37,504 nt of DNA from Cloacibacterium sp046296655 (GCA_046296655.1 JBKBLE010000022.1:1-37504), one strand, 5' to 3'; shown: positions 1-7,720, numbered from the stretch's first letter. A program made the numbers and translations. The notes: a model not told the origin generated them from the sequence alone.

Positions 1-30
1 TATTTATTACGCAAATTTTTTTATATTTGA

Positions 31-177
31 GTTATGCAACAAGCACAGCAGTTTGGCAAAATGGCGGGTTCAGTGCTAAATTGAACATTTGGTTTTCAAA
101 TAAACATTAGTGCTAAATTGAAAGTAAGTGCTTCTAAATCCGCCACTTCGCCAAGCCGCAAAACGTTGTATGAAAAC
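31..177. repeat. Imperfect palindromic element, attC-like, upstream of the CoiA-like gene
   Basis: The left arm (31-70) and right arm (136-177) are imperfectly inverse-complementary. GTTATGCAAC near the left end faces ACGTTGTATG near the right end, and TTGGCAAAATGGCGG faces CCGCCACTTCGCCAA. The central part carries a direct repeat AGTGCTAAATTGAA at 72-85 and 109-122. No ORF is present. The architecture (long imperfect palindrome with GTT/AAC boxes at its ends, next to a single accessory gene) resembles integron attC recombination sites. The boxes do not match the canonical RYYYAAC/GTTRRRY consensus, so attC identity is only a suggestion. It could equally be an uncharacterised dispersed repeat. 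Confidence 0.5.
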
Positions 178-207
178 TAATTCCCAATATTGGTAATAGA
201 TAGAATA

Positions 208-1197
208 ATGAAAAATCTATATGCTTTTACTACTGAAAATAAGCTAATTCATATATCGCAAGTAAATCAAAAAAATAAAGAAAAATATCATTGTTGTAAT
301 TGTCAACAGCCTCTTATTCCAAGATTAGGAAAAATAAAGAAACATCATTTTGCTCACAAACATCAATTGAACTGTAATTATGAAAGTTATCTACATAAGA
401 TTTCAAAGCTAAAATTCTTTAAAGAATATCAAAGAGCAATTGATGAAAAAAAGCCCTTTTACTTAGAAATAAAGAAACATAAACAATGTATAAGTTGTGT
501 TGAAACTTTGAATATTAAATGTGATTTAAAAGATGAGATTAAATATTTTGATTTAACAAAAGTCTTTGATGAAATCTATGTGGAAAAGGGAGTTGACAAT
601 TTTATTGCAGATATTCTTTTAAAATCAAGTAAAACAGGTGAAGTAATTCTTATTGAATTTGCTGTTACTCACGAATGTGAAGAAAATAAAATTTTAGCTG
701 GAAATAGAATTATTGAAATAAAAATAAAATCTGAAGAAGATTTATATTTTATTGACAATTTTGTAATCACATTCAATATGCCTCATATTACATATTATAA
801 TTTTAAATTTAAATTAGAAAAAAATTACTTCAATGATATTAAAAATTGTAAGGAAGTTTTCCAAGCTTACTTAATTTATAAAAATAATAGAACTACAGTC
901 GAAACAAATGAAATAAGAAACATAAAAAATATTATTGATACGAATATTGTAAGTTATTATAAAATTCGAAAATTGAAAGATATTAAATATGACTTTAGTG
1001 AATTTATTATCAAGTATTCTTTTAAGGATAGTAAATATAAAAATTGTTTCGCATGTAGATTTTTTGATGAAAATAATTCATGGTTTAGCTCTGTAAAATA
1101 TTTTTGTAAGAGGTTAAGAAAAGAGATTCAACATTCTAATATTGGCAATAACTGTGACAAATTTTGGAGAGTTGAAAAAACACCAAACAATAATTAG
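208..1197 (+). CDS. CoiA-like nuclease domain protein with N- and C-terminal Cys clusters
   Basis: A 329-residue protein read from ATG 208; a TTG at 190 in frame would add six residues but is a poorer start. Residues 27-50 carry a Cys-rich knuckle (C29, C30, C32) ending in HHFAH (H47, H50), the layout of the CoiA N-terminal domain. A helical stretch (about 59-80) follows, then D135 and IEFA with E150, a plausible PD-(D/E)xK nuclease core in which the usual Lys of ExK is replaced by Ala. The C-terminus has another Cys cluster starting NCFACRFF and ending in NNCDKFWR, perhaps a second zinc knuckle. CoiA proteins act in competence in Firmicutes, and relatives elsewhere have unknown roles. The gene is far more AT-rich than its neighbours and sits alone beside a palindromic element, which suggests acquisition by transfer. 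Substrate and role are not known. Confidence 0.7.
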   Translation: MKNLYAFTTENKLIHISQVNQKNKEKYHCCNCQQPLIPRLGKIKKHHFAHKHQLNCNYESYLHKISKLKFFKEYQRAIDEKKPFYLEIKKHKQCISCVETLNIKCDLKDEIKYFDLTKVFDEIYVEKGVDNFIADILLKSSKTGEVILIEFAVTHECEENKILAGNRIIEIKIKSEEDLYFIDNFVITFNMPHITYYNFKFKLEKNYFNDIKNCKEVFQAYLIYKNNRTTVETNEIRNIKNIIDTNIVSYYKIRKLKDIKYDFSEFIIKYSFKDSKYKNCFACRFFDENNSWFSSVKYFCKRLRKEIQHSNIGNNCDKFWRVEKTPNNN

Positions 1198-1271
1198 TCT
1201 TCACACAACAGTGGTAACCGTTGCACAACTCCTTTTTTTTAGAAAATAGTTTTCAAAAACATAAAATTTTG

Positions 1272-1308
1272 ACCTCTTTAGAAGCAATTTTAGAGAGGTT
1301 TGTTTTTT
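1272..1308 (+). terminator. Intrinsic terminator after the CoiA-like gene
   Basis: The stem ACCTCTTTA / TTAGAGAGGT is followed by a T-rich tract (TTTGTTTTTT). It is the first good terminator downstream of the gene ending at 1197. Confidence 0.6.
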
Positions 1309-1355
1309 AGTTAAGATTAAGCAGATACGCTCACCGTTTAGATTCCTGCCACGTA

Positions 1356-1395
1356 AACAAAAGAGAAATCAGAAATGGTTTCTCTTTTTTGTTTT
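1356..1395 (+). terminator. Second hairpin with T-run before the glycosyltransferase
   Basis: Arms AAACAAAAGAGAAA and TTTCTCTTTTTTGTTT form a long AT-rich stem ending in T-rich sequence. It may end a transcript entering from the left, or insulate the gene at 1427. The sequence between the two hairpins (1309-1355) holds nothing recognisable. Confidence 0.45.
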
Positions 1396-1414
1396 ATATT
1401 CGTTTTGTTTTCAA

Positions 1415-1422
1415 TATTTTTG
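1415..1422 (+). promoter_or_regulatory. Bacteroidetes -7 box (TATTTTTG) for the gene at 1427
   Basis: TATTTTTG matches TAnnTTTG exactly. A TTTG at 1388-1391 is a possible -33 element, with a rather long 23-nt spacer. The box ends 4 nt before the ATG, which predicts a leaderless or nearly leaderless mRNA. Confidence 0.5.
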
Positions 1423-1426
1423 AAAT

Positions 1427-2641
1427 ATGAAAAATTTGGTAATTATTGGAAAGGTTTTTCCAGAACCTAATTCTACAGCTGCCGGTTATAGAATGATTCA
1501 ATTGATGGATTTATTCTTAACTCAAAATTATCAAATCACCTTTCTTTCCACAGCTACTATTTCAGAAAATAGCTTTGATTTGAGTTCTAAAAACATCTCT
1601 TTTCAAAATATTGTTTTGAATGATAGTAGTTTTGATGAACTCATCAAAAATCTAAACCCAGAAATCGTCATTTTTGACAGATTCACTACCGAAGAACAAT
1701 TCGGGTGGAGAGTTTCGGAGCAAGTTCCGAACGCCGTAAAAATTCTTGACACCGAAGACTTACATTTTCTAAGAAACGCCAGAGAAAAAGCCTTTAAACA
1801 AAATAGAAACTTAGAACATTCAGATTTAATTAATGACGTTTTTAAACGCGAATTGGCTTCCATTTTAAGATGCGACCTTTCCCTCATCATTTCTGAATTC
1901 GAAATGAATTTACTCATCGAAAAGTTTAAAATGGACGAGAATATTCTCTTTTACCTCCCACTTTTTGGAGCGGTTAAAAAACCTAAAACTCCTTTTTCAG
2001 AAAGAAAAAATTTTATCAGCATCGGTAATTTTTTGCACGAACCGAATTGGCAAACGGTTCTTCAACTGAAAAAACTCTGGAAAAACATCAAAAACCAACT
2101 TCCAGAAGCCGAAATTCATATTTATGGTGCTTACGCAAGTGAAAAAGTCTTTCTATTACACAACGAAAAAGAAGGTTTCATCATCAAAGGAAGAGCCGAA
2201 TGCGTAGAAAGTGTTTTTAGCCAAGCAAAAGTTTTACTTGCTCCCATTCCTTTTGGAGCTGGAATCAAAGGTAAATTGCTCGAAAGTATGCAATTTGGAT
2301 TACCCAATGTTACTTCCGCAGTTGGTGCAGAAGCGATGCATGGAAACCATGACTGGAATGGTTTTATTACCGATAACGAAACAGAATTTGTAGAAAAAGC
2401 AGTTCTACTCTACCAAGATGAAAATCTTTGGCAAAAATCTCAAGAAAACGGTTATAAAATTGTAGAAAATAGATTCAAAAAAGAACTTTTTGAGCCCCAT
2501 TTCATTCATAAAATTCAAGAAATTTCTGAGAATTTAGAATCACACAGAAACCAAAATTTCTTAGGTCAAATTCTACAACATCACACGTTGCAAAGCACTA
2601 AGTATCTGAGTAAGTGGATTGAAGAAAAGAACAAAAAATAA
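1427..2641 (+). CDS. Glycosyltransferase, GT4-type (GT-B fold)
   Basis: A 404-residue cytosolic protein without a signal peptide. The N-terminal half starts with a hydrophobic strand and a GKVFPEPNSTAAG loop, as in GT-B enzymes that bind acceptors. The C-terminal half has the nucleotide-sugar region: IYGAY, then a stretch with APIPFGAGIKGKLLESMQFG, matching the GT4 pattern in which an acidic residue near the ESM segment binds the donor ribose/uracil. It probably moves a sugar onto a glycan or glycolipid. Donor and acceptor cannot be read from sequence. No other polysaccharide gene is adjacent, so it is not part of an obvious surface-glycan locus. Confidence 0.8.
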   Translation: MKNLVIIGKVFPEPNSTAAGYRMIQLMDLFLTQNYQITFLSTATISENSFDLSSKNISFQNIVLNDSSFDELIKNLNPEIVIFDRFTTEEQFGWRVSEQVPNAVKILDTEDLHFLRNAREKAFKQNRNLEHSDLINDVFKRELASILRCDLSLIISEFEMNLLIEKFKMDENILFYLPLFGAVKKPKTPFSERKNFISIGNFLHEPNWQTVLQLKKLWKNIKNQLPEAEIHIYGAYASEKVFLLHNEKEGFIIKGRAECVESVFSQAKVLLAPIPFGAGIKGKLLESMQFGLPNVTSAVGAEAMHGNHDWNGFITDNETEFVEKAVLLYQDENLWQKSQENGYKIVENRFKKELFEPHFIHKIQEISENLESHRNQNFLGQILQHHTLQSTKYLSKWIEEKNKK

Positions 2642-2708
2642 TCCCACAAAATTTCCGTATTTTTACACTTTCATTTCAAATGAGGCAAAAAAGCCTTCAG
2701 AAAAACCT

Positions 2709-3869
2709 ATGGATACAGAAAATTTAAAAATTCAGATAAAAACATTTTTTGGCTTAGAAGAAGTTCTTGCCGAAGAAATTAAAAAGTTAGGCGGAAGAAA
2801 AGTAGAAATTAAAAACCGTGCGGTAAATTGTGAAGGCGACCTTGGTTTTCTATACAAAATCAATTATTCTGCCAGAACAGCGGTTAAAATTTTGGTTCCT
2901 ATTGCGACTTTTAAAGCATGGAACGAAAATAAATTTTACGACAAAGTTTTCGATTTTCCTTGGGAAACCGTGATGAGTGTAGACCAAAGTTTTGCCATAG
3001 ATTCTACGGTTTATTCTGAAACGTTCACGCATTCACAATTTGTAGCCTTGAAAATGAAAGATGCGATTTGTGATTATTTCGTGATGAAAGAAAGACGTAG
3101 ACCAGATGTAGACCCGAAAAATCCTGACATAAAATTTCACCTTCATATTGACAGAGAATTGGTAACGATTTCTTTGGATTCTTCTGGAGACCCTTTATTT
3201 AAACGTGGTTACCGAAAAGAACAAGGAGAAGCGCCGATTAATGAAGTTCTCGCTTCGGGAATGTTACAATTGGCAGGTTGGGACGGAAAAGGAAATTTCC
3301 TTGATCCAATGTGCGGAAGTGGAACGCTTTTGATAGAAGCTGCGATGCTCGCAATGGATTTACCAGCGCAAATTTTCAGAAAGAAGTTTGCTTTCCAAAA
3401 TTGGAAAAATTATGATGCTGAATTGTTTGCAAAAATCAAAGAATTTAGAATCAATAGAATTAAGGAATTTACGGGGAAAATTGTAGGTTACGACATTGAT
3501 GCAAGAATGCTCAACGCTGCGAGAATCAACATAGAAGCCGTAGAAATGGAAGATGTAATTGAAGTAAAAAAACAAAACTTCTTTGAATCTGAAAAAGATA
3601 TGTTCCCATTGTTGATGGTTTTCAATCCGCCTTATGATGAGAGAATTGCGATTAACCAACCCGATTTTTACAAGAAAATTGGCGATACTCTCAAACAAAA
3701 ATATCCAAATACTTTGGCTTGGATGATTTCTTCTGATTTAGAAGGCGTGAAAAATCTAGGTTTAAGACCTTCCAGAAAAATAAAATTATTCAACGGAAAA
3801 TTAGAATGCCGTTTCCTACAATACGAAATGTACGAAGGCACGAAGAAAATTCATAAATTGGAGAAATAA
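2709..3869 (+). CDS. THUMP-domain class I SAM-dependent rRNA methyltransferase (RlmL/YpsC family)
   Basis: A 386-residue protein from ATG 2709. The reading frame stays open upstream into the previous gene, but MDTENLKIQI matches the usual family start and the upstream residues look non-coding. The N-terminus (about 1-160) fits ferredoxin-like plus THUMP RNA-binding domains. The catalytic Rossmann fold follows: the SAM motif DPMCGSGTLLIEAA begins near residue 199, an acidic strand GYDIDARML comes later, and the base-flipping NPPY tetrad is at about 306-309. Homologues methylate N2 of a guanosine in 23S rRNA (RlmL type). The exact target here is inferred. It lies 67 nt after the glycosyltransferase stop and probably follows it on the same transcript. 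Confidence 0.88.
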   Translation: MDTENLKIQIKTFFGLEEVLAEEIKKLGGRKVEIKNRAVNCEGDLGFLYKINYSARTAVKILVPIATFKAWNENKFYDKVFDFPWETVMSVDQSFAIDSTVYSETFTHSQFVALKMKDAICDYFVMKERRRPDVDPKNPDIKFHLHIDRELVTISLDSSGDPLFKRGYRKEQGEAPINEVLASGMLQLAGWDGKGNFLDPMCGSGTLLIEAAMLAMDLPAQIFRKKFAFQNWKNYDAELFAKIKEFRINRIKEFTGKIVGYDIDARMLNAARINIEAVEMEDVIEVKKQNFFESEKDMFPLLMVFNPPYDERIAINQPDFYKKIGDTLKQKYPNTLAWMISSDLEGVKNLGLRPSRKIKLFNGKLECRFLQYEMYEGTKKIHKLEK

Positions 3870-3871
3870 CA

Positions 3872-3930
3872 TCTCGCAGATTAAGCCAATTTAGCTGATT
3901 TAATCTGCTTAATCTGCAAAATTTGCGAGA
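3872..3930. repeat. Long imperfect hairpin repeat after the methyltransferase gene
   Basis: TCTCGCAGATTAAGC (from 3872) pairs with GCTTAATCTGC and TGCGAGA near the far end. It begins two bases after the stop codon. Similar AGATTAAGC/GCTTAATCTGC hairpins are, as I recall, dispersed in Chryseobacterium-like genomes. A related AAATCTGCAAAAT fragment occurs near 6220. It may act as a weak terminator or an mRNA 3' stabiliser. Confidence 0.55.
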
Positions 3931-4002
3931 GAAACAAAATTAATAAATTTCTTTTTTTGAGGTAAATCCTTATCTTTACACATCAATTTTTCAAAAAATT
4001 CC

Positions 4003-4548
4003 ATGCAAAATACAGCTTTACAATTTAGCGAAGTCATTAACCAATGTCGTGATTTATTTTCTAAAAAATTACAAGATTACGGTGCAGCTTGGCGTGTTTT
4101 AAGACCGAGTTCTATTACCGACCAAATTTACATTAAAGTCAATAGAATCCGTACTTTACAGATGACTGACGTAAAAATGGTAGATGAACACGAGGAAGAT
4201 GAGTTTATAGCGATTGTGAACTACTCTATCATTGGTTTAATACAGTTAGAGAAAGGTTTTTCTGAAAATTTAGACGAAGACAGAACCGAAATTCTGAAAT
4301 TATATGATGATTACGCTCAAAAAGCAAAAGATTTAATGCTTCGTAAAAACCATGATTATGGTGAAGCTTGGCGCGAAATGAGGATTTCATCTATCACCGA
4401 TTTAATTTATCAAAAAGTTCTTCGCACGAAACAAATTGAGGATAACCAAGGAAAAACGGTAGCTTCAGAAGGAATTGACGCTAATTATTATGATATGTTG
4501 AATTATGCGGTATTTTGTTTGATTAAAATGATGGAAGAGAAAATTTGA
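4003..4548 (+). CDS. DUF1599 protein with two tandem copies of the domain
   Basis: A 181-residue protein built of two similar halves. The first contains KKLQDYGAAWRVLRPSSITD followed by QIYIKVNRIRTLQ (about residues 21-53). The second contains RKNHDYGEAWREMRISSITD followed by LIYQKVLRTKQIE. This motif defines DUF1599, also called a nucleotide-modification-associated domain. The biochemical role is unknown. In many Bacteroidetes it lies near folP, a BT_3928-family gene and tpiA (recalled, not checked). Here the last two follow it, while folP is about 17 kb away. Start ATG 4003 follows a TATCTTTA that loosely resembles a -7 box. Confidence 0.8.
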   Translation: MQNTALQFSEVINQCRDLFSKKLQDYGAAWRVLRPSSITDQIYIKVNRIRTLQMTDVKMVDEHEEDEFIAIVNYSIIGLIQLEKGFSENLDEDRTEILKLYDDYAQKAKDLMLRKNHDYGEAWREMRISSITDLIYQKVLRTKQIEDNQGKTVASEGIDANYYDMLNYAVFCLIKMMEEKI

Positions 4549-4552
4549 AAAC

Positions 4553-4641
4553 TTTTGTCATTTTGAGCGAAACAAAGTGAAGCGAAAAATCTATTTTAAA
4601 AAGATTCTTCATTTCGTTACACTGCATTCAGAATGACAAAA
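4553..4641. repeat. Inverted repeat of the TGTCATTNTGAGCGAA family
   Basis: The left end TTTTGTCATTTTGAGCGAAA and right end GAATGACAAAA are inverse complements at their tips. AAAAATCT and AGATTCTT face each other inside. This is the common Bacteroidetes intergenic element that starts TGTCATTCTGAGC and ends GAATGACA. It fills the gap between DUF1599 and the next gene, and no protein is encoded. Confidence 0.65.
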
Positions 4642-4658
4642 AAACCAAACTATAAAAA

Positions 4659-5753
4659 ATGAAAAGAATTCTACGTTACATCATCGCTATTATCTTCATT
4701 ATTTCTGGCTTTGTAAAAGCAGTAGATGTGAAAGGTTTTTCCTTTAAACTCGAAGAATATTTTTCGCCAGACGTTTTTAATTTGACTTTTTTACAGAATT
4801 TCACATTAGAAATTGCAATTTTTGTAGTCGCATTAGAAGTTATTTTAGGATTAATGCTTTTATTGAAAATGAAGCTAAAATGCACACTTATTTCGTTAAT
4901 TGCATTGTGCGTTTTCTTTGCATTTCTCACGTTTTATTCAGCTTATTTTAATAAAGTTACAGACTGCGGTTGTTTCGGAGATGCCATCAAATTTACGCCT
5001 TGGCAAAGCTTCTGGAAAGACATGGCGCTGCTTTTCGGTTTAATTATTCTTTGGTTTTTAAATAAAAAATCAGACACATTAAATAACGAAAAAGGATTAC
5101 TTAAAATACCATTTCTCGGAGTAGGAATTTTGGTTTCTGCTTTCATCATTTATTACGGAATTGCACACGAACCATTGATTGATTTCAGAGATTATAAAAT
5201 TGGAACTGATTTAAATCTTGAAAAACAAAAAATCGCGACTAATCCTTCAGAATACAAAACTTCTTACACCATGAAAAATACCAAAACTGGCGAAGAAAAA
5301 GTAGTAGGACAAGATGATTTTGTAAACCAAAAAGAATATTGGGAAGAAGGAACACCTTGGCAAATTCAAAAAGGTAAAGAAGTGTCTGTTTTGGTAAAAC
5401 AAGGTTATCAGTCTTCTATTGATAAATTTAAATTAGAAGACGAAAACGGAAATGATTTGACCGACCAAATTCTTCATTTACCGAAAGTGTATTTGATTTT
5501 CTCTTATAAACCGAAAGAAATCAATTACGGAGCACATCCATCAGAAGAAATTCAAAAAAAACTAGAAATGGTAGCTGGAAAATCTCCAATTTATGAAATC
5601 TCAACAGAAAAATCAGATTTATTAGGTTTTCAACATTTAACAATGGACGGAACTGCCATCAAAACTATTGCAAGAAGCAATCCTTTTGTTTTGATTCTAG
5701 AAAATGGTAAAATAGTAGAAAAGAAAAGTCTAGAAGATTTTTTAAAACATTAA
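4659..5753 (+). CDS. DoxX/MauE-like membrane protein, BT_3928 family
   Basis: A 364-residue protein. The N-terminus has four hydrophobic helices (about residues 5-20, 48-70, 74-95, 118-140) with a CGCFGDA motif after the third, as in MauE/DoxX-like proteins that handle disulfide chemistry. A fifth helix near 150-166 leads into a soluble C-terminal part (about 170-364) that probably lies outside the membrane. The overall form matches the Bacteroidetes BT_3928 family, whose function is not established; a role in envelope redox or thiol chemistry is a guess from the CGC motif. It is preceded by a repeat, and no -7 box was recognised. Confidence 0.75.
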   Translation: MKRILRYIIAIIFIISGFVKAVDVKGFSFKLEEYFSPDVFNLTFLQNFTLEIAIFVVALEVILGLMLLLKMKLKCTLISLIALCVFFAFLTFYSAYFNKVTDCGCFGDAIKFTPWQSFWKDMALLFGLIILWFLNKKSDTLNNEKGLLKIPFLGVGILVSAFIIYYGIAHEPLIDFRDYKIGTDLNLEKQKIATNPSEYKTSYTMKNTKTGEEKVVGQDDFVNQKEYWEEGTPWQIQKGKEVSVLVKQGYQSSIDKFKLEDENGNDLTDQILHLPKVYLIFSYKPKEINYGAHPSEEIQKKLEMVAGKSPIYEISTEKSDLLGFQHLTMDGTAIKTIARSNPFVLILENGKIVEKKSLEDFLKH

Positions 5754-5756
5754 AAT

Positions 5757-5808
5757 AAAAACTTTGCGCTCATTGCGAAAAACTTTGCGACTTTGCGTGA
5801 AAAAAAAT
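5757..5808. repeat. Short CTTTGCG-type repeat
   Basis: The stretch contains several near-copies of AAAACTTTGCG between the stop of the membrane protein and the TerB-like gene. It belongs with the CTTTGTG tracts at 7431-7627 by word content. Confidence 0.4.
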
Positions 5809-5821
5809 AAATAAAAATAAA

Positions 5822-6169
5822 ATGAGAAAAACCAACAAATCCATCGCAGGATATCATTTATTGATGATTCTTTCGGCTGTAGATTATAAATTTCATTCAA
5901 ACGAAGAAAAGGTAATTAGAGAATATTTGGAAGAAGAATTTCCGTTCCATGTGAATTTGGATAACGAGTTAGAAGTGATTTCTGCACTTCAACCTAGCGA
6001 TTGGAAAGACCATTTTAAGTTTCAGGCACATTGTTTCCTAGACGATTCTACCGAAAAAGAACGTAAAAAATTTAAACAATTTGCAAAAAGACTCATCAAA
6101 GCAGATACCAACGTTTCAGACAGAGAGCATGATTTCTATTCTTTGATGAAAACCATTTGGAAAATGTAA
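5822..6169 (+). CDS. Small TerB-like helical protein
   Basis: A 115-residue soluble protein predicted to be all-helical. The N-terminal GYHLLMILSAVDYKFHSNEE resembles the TerB fold, where an early acidic pair binds divalent metal. The C-terminal DTNVSDREHDFYSLMKTIW resembles the second half of that fold. TerB-like domains occur in many proteins unrelated to tellurite resistance, and nothing nearby suggests a tellurite operon. It lies between the membrane protein and tpiA, probably in the same transcript. Family assignment is moderate and function unknown. Confidence 0.6.
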   Translation: MRKTNKSIAGYHLLMILSAVDYKFHSNEEKVIREYLEEEFPFHVNLDNELEVISALQPSDWKDHFKFQAHCFLDDSTEKERKKFKQFAKRLIKADTNVSDREHDFYSLMKTIWKM

Positions 6170-6344
6170 TGATAATTGGTAATTAGTAGTTGGTAATTTG
6201 TAATTAGACTATATTAAACAAATCTGCAAAATCAACGAAAGAAATCTTTCAAAACTGATGTAATTCATACCCTCAAATTTCTGTAAATCTTTAAAAATTC
6301 AGAAATTTGAAAAATTTAAAATTTAACCTCAATACTTTATAGAA

Positions 6345-7106
6345 ATGAGAAAAAACATCGTAGCAGGAAACTGGAAAATGAACAAAAATGTGATTGATGC
6401 TCAACAATTAATGGCTCAATTATTAGATTATAAAAAAGCAAACACTACCAACTGCGAAGTTTGGATTGCACCGCCTTCATTGTACTTAATGATGGCAAGA
6501 GATATTTTCGAAAATAACGAAGTTGGCGTTTTTTCACAAGACATGAGCGAATACGAAAGTGGCGCTTACACAGGTGAAATTTCTGCAGAAATGTTACAAT
6601 CTATCGAAGCAGACGGTTCTATCATTGGGCATAGCGAAAGAAGACAATACCACGGCGAAACAGATTCTCACTGCAATAGAAAAGTAAAATTGGCTTTAGA
6701 CAAAGGTTTAACTCCTATTTATTGCAACGGAGAAACGCTAGAACAAAGAAAAGCTGGTCAACATCTTGAAGTGGTGAAAAACCAAACTGAAACTGCTCTT
6801 TTCACGCTTACTGCGGAAGAAATTAAAAAAGTGGTAATCGCTTACGAACCAGTTTGGGCAATCGGAACTGGCGTAACAGCCACTCCAGAGCAAGCGCAAG
6901 AAATTCACGCGCACATCAGAAGTCTTATCGCTGCTAAATACGGACAAGAAGTTGCTAACGAAATTTCAATTCTTTACGGCGGTTCTGTAAAACCAGACAA
7001 TGCCAAGGAAATTTTCTCTCAACCAGATATTGACGGTGGTTTAATTGGCGGTGCTTCTCTTAAAATCGAAGATTTTTCTAAAATTATTGAAGGATTTAAT
7101 CAGTAG
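6345..7106 (+). CDS. tpiA: Triosephosphate isomerase
   Basis: A 253-residue protein, the normal length. It interconverts dihydroxyacetone phosphate and glyceraldehyde 3-phosphate in glycolysis and gluconeogenesis. All catalytic parts are visible: AGNWKMN with Lys11, IIGHSERR with His96, AYEPVWAIGTG with Glu168 and the closing loop, and the phosphate-binding YGGSV near the C-terminus. The 175-nt upstream region holds repeated TTGGTAATT words and no clear -7 box. A palindrome and a strong terminator follow the stop codon. Confidence 0.98.
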   Translation: MRKNIVAGNWKMNKNVIDAQQLMAQLLDYKKANTTNCEVWIAPPSLYLMMARDIFENNEVGVFSQDMSEYESGAYTGEISAEMLQSIEADGSIIGHSERRQYHGETDSHCNRKVKLALDKGLTPIYCNGETLEQRKAGQHLEVVKNQTETALFTLTAEEIKKVVIAYEPVWAIGTGVTATPEQAQEIHAHIRSLIAAKYGQEVANEISILYGGSVKPDNAKEIFSQPDIDGGLIGGASLKIEDFSKIIEGFNQ

Positions 7107-7165
7107 TGACAAGTCGTGACTTGTCAAAAAAAATATAAAGTCGGGAATTATTCTCGACTTTTTTT
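7107..7165 (+). terminator. Palindrome plus intrinsic terminator after tpiA
   Basis: Directly after the tpiA stop lies the 9-bp-arm palindrome TGACAAGTCGTGACTTGTCA (7107-7126). Then AAAGTCGGGAA / TTCTCGACTTT with seven T residues (7137-7165) forms a standard intrinsic terminator. Confidence 0.8.
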
Positions 7166-7668
7166 GTAGCACACGTTTTGATATTTTTTCACTTTCAGAC
7201 ACGCTTTCCGCACTCGCTTTTTAAAAATTTTTCTCAAAAAAAATTTTTAAAAGAGCTCAAACAATGCTACAATCGTGGCTAAAATTCACGGACAGTTTTT
7301 CTTTTCAATTTTCTAAACTACCCCGTCTTCAAAAATTATAATTTTTTGAATCCACCCCTTCAAAGAAGGGGAATTTTGTGAACGTTCCAAACTTTGAAAA
7401 CAATCGACGCTCGCTTCGCTCGCGCCGAAAAAAAACTTCCAAAAGCAAAGCGTCTCAAAAAATCTCAAAAACCTTTGTAAACTTTGTGAAAATCTCCGAG
7501 AACTTTGTGTTACAAAAAAAGAATCTTTCACTTTGAAAACAGAAAACTTCCAAAAGCGAAGCGTCTCAAAAATCTCAAAAACCTTGTCAACTTTGTGACA
7601 AACTTGGAAAACTTCGTGTTACAAAAACTTTACGAAAAACTTTGCCCTATTACGTGAAACAAATTCCG
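7166..7668. repeat. Non-coding mosaic of repeats between tpiA and prmA
   Basis: No convincing gene is present in this gap. It holds an A/T inverted repeat (about 7220-7255), a pair of nested hairpins (TTCAAAAATTATAATTTTTTGA from 7328 with its flanks, and CCCCTTCAAAGAAGGGG at 7355-7371), and an imperfect direct duplication of about 85-90 bp. Copy 1 spans about 7431-7518 and copy 2 about 7543-7627. Both start AAAACTTCCAAAAGC and end GTGTTACAAAAA. Confidence 0.7.
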
Positions 7669-7676
7669 TAAATTTG
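7669..7676 (+). promoter_or_regulatory. -7 box (TAAATTTG) for prmA
   Basis: Exact TAnnTTTG match 46 nt before the prmA ATG. A TTTG at 7641-7644 could be the -33 element, though the spacing of 24 nt is long. The leader between box and ATG is filled by ATCCATCATCC-type repeat sequence (7691-7720). Confidence 0.45.
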
Positions 7677-7690
7677 CCAAACTTAAAAAA

Positions 7691-7720
7691 ACATCCATCA
7701 TCCAACTTCTAACATCCAAC
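7691..7720. repeat. CATCCATCATCC-type repeat in the prmA leader
   Basis: Low-complexity sequence made of CATCCA, CATCCAAC and TTCTAACATCC words, ending two bases before the prmA ATG. Related text lies before dnaJ (32889-32910) and, inverted, after grpE (32831-32860) and inside the folP start (about 21960-21985). Confidence 0.5.

Noticed and set aside
3956..3978. Promoter for DUF1599 from TTTG (3956) and TATCTTTA (3971)
   Set aside because: The spacing of about 11 nt is too short for a Bacteroidetes promoter and the -7 box lacks the final G.
7313..7531. Minus-strand open frame of 72 codons in the tpiA-prmA gap
   Set aside because: It lies wholly within the repeat mosaic, its translation is composed of repeat-derived Phe/Ser/Leu text, and it has no family resemblance.
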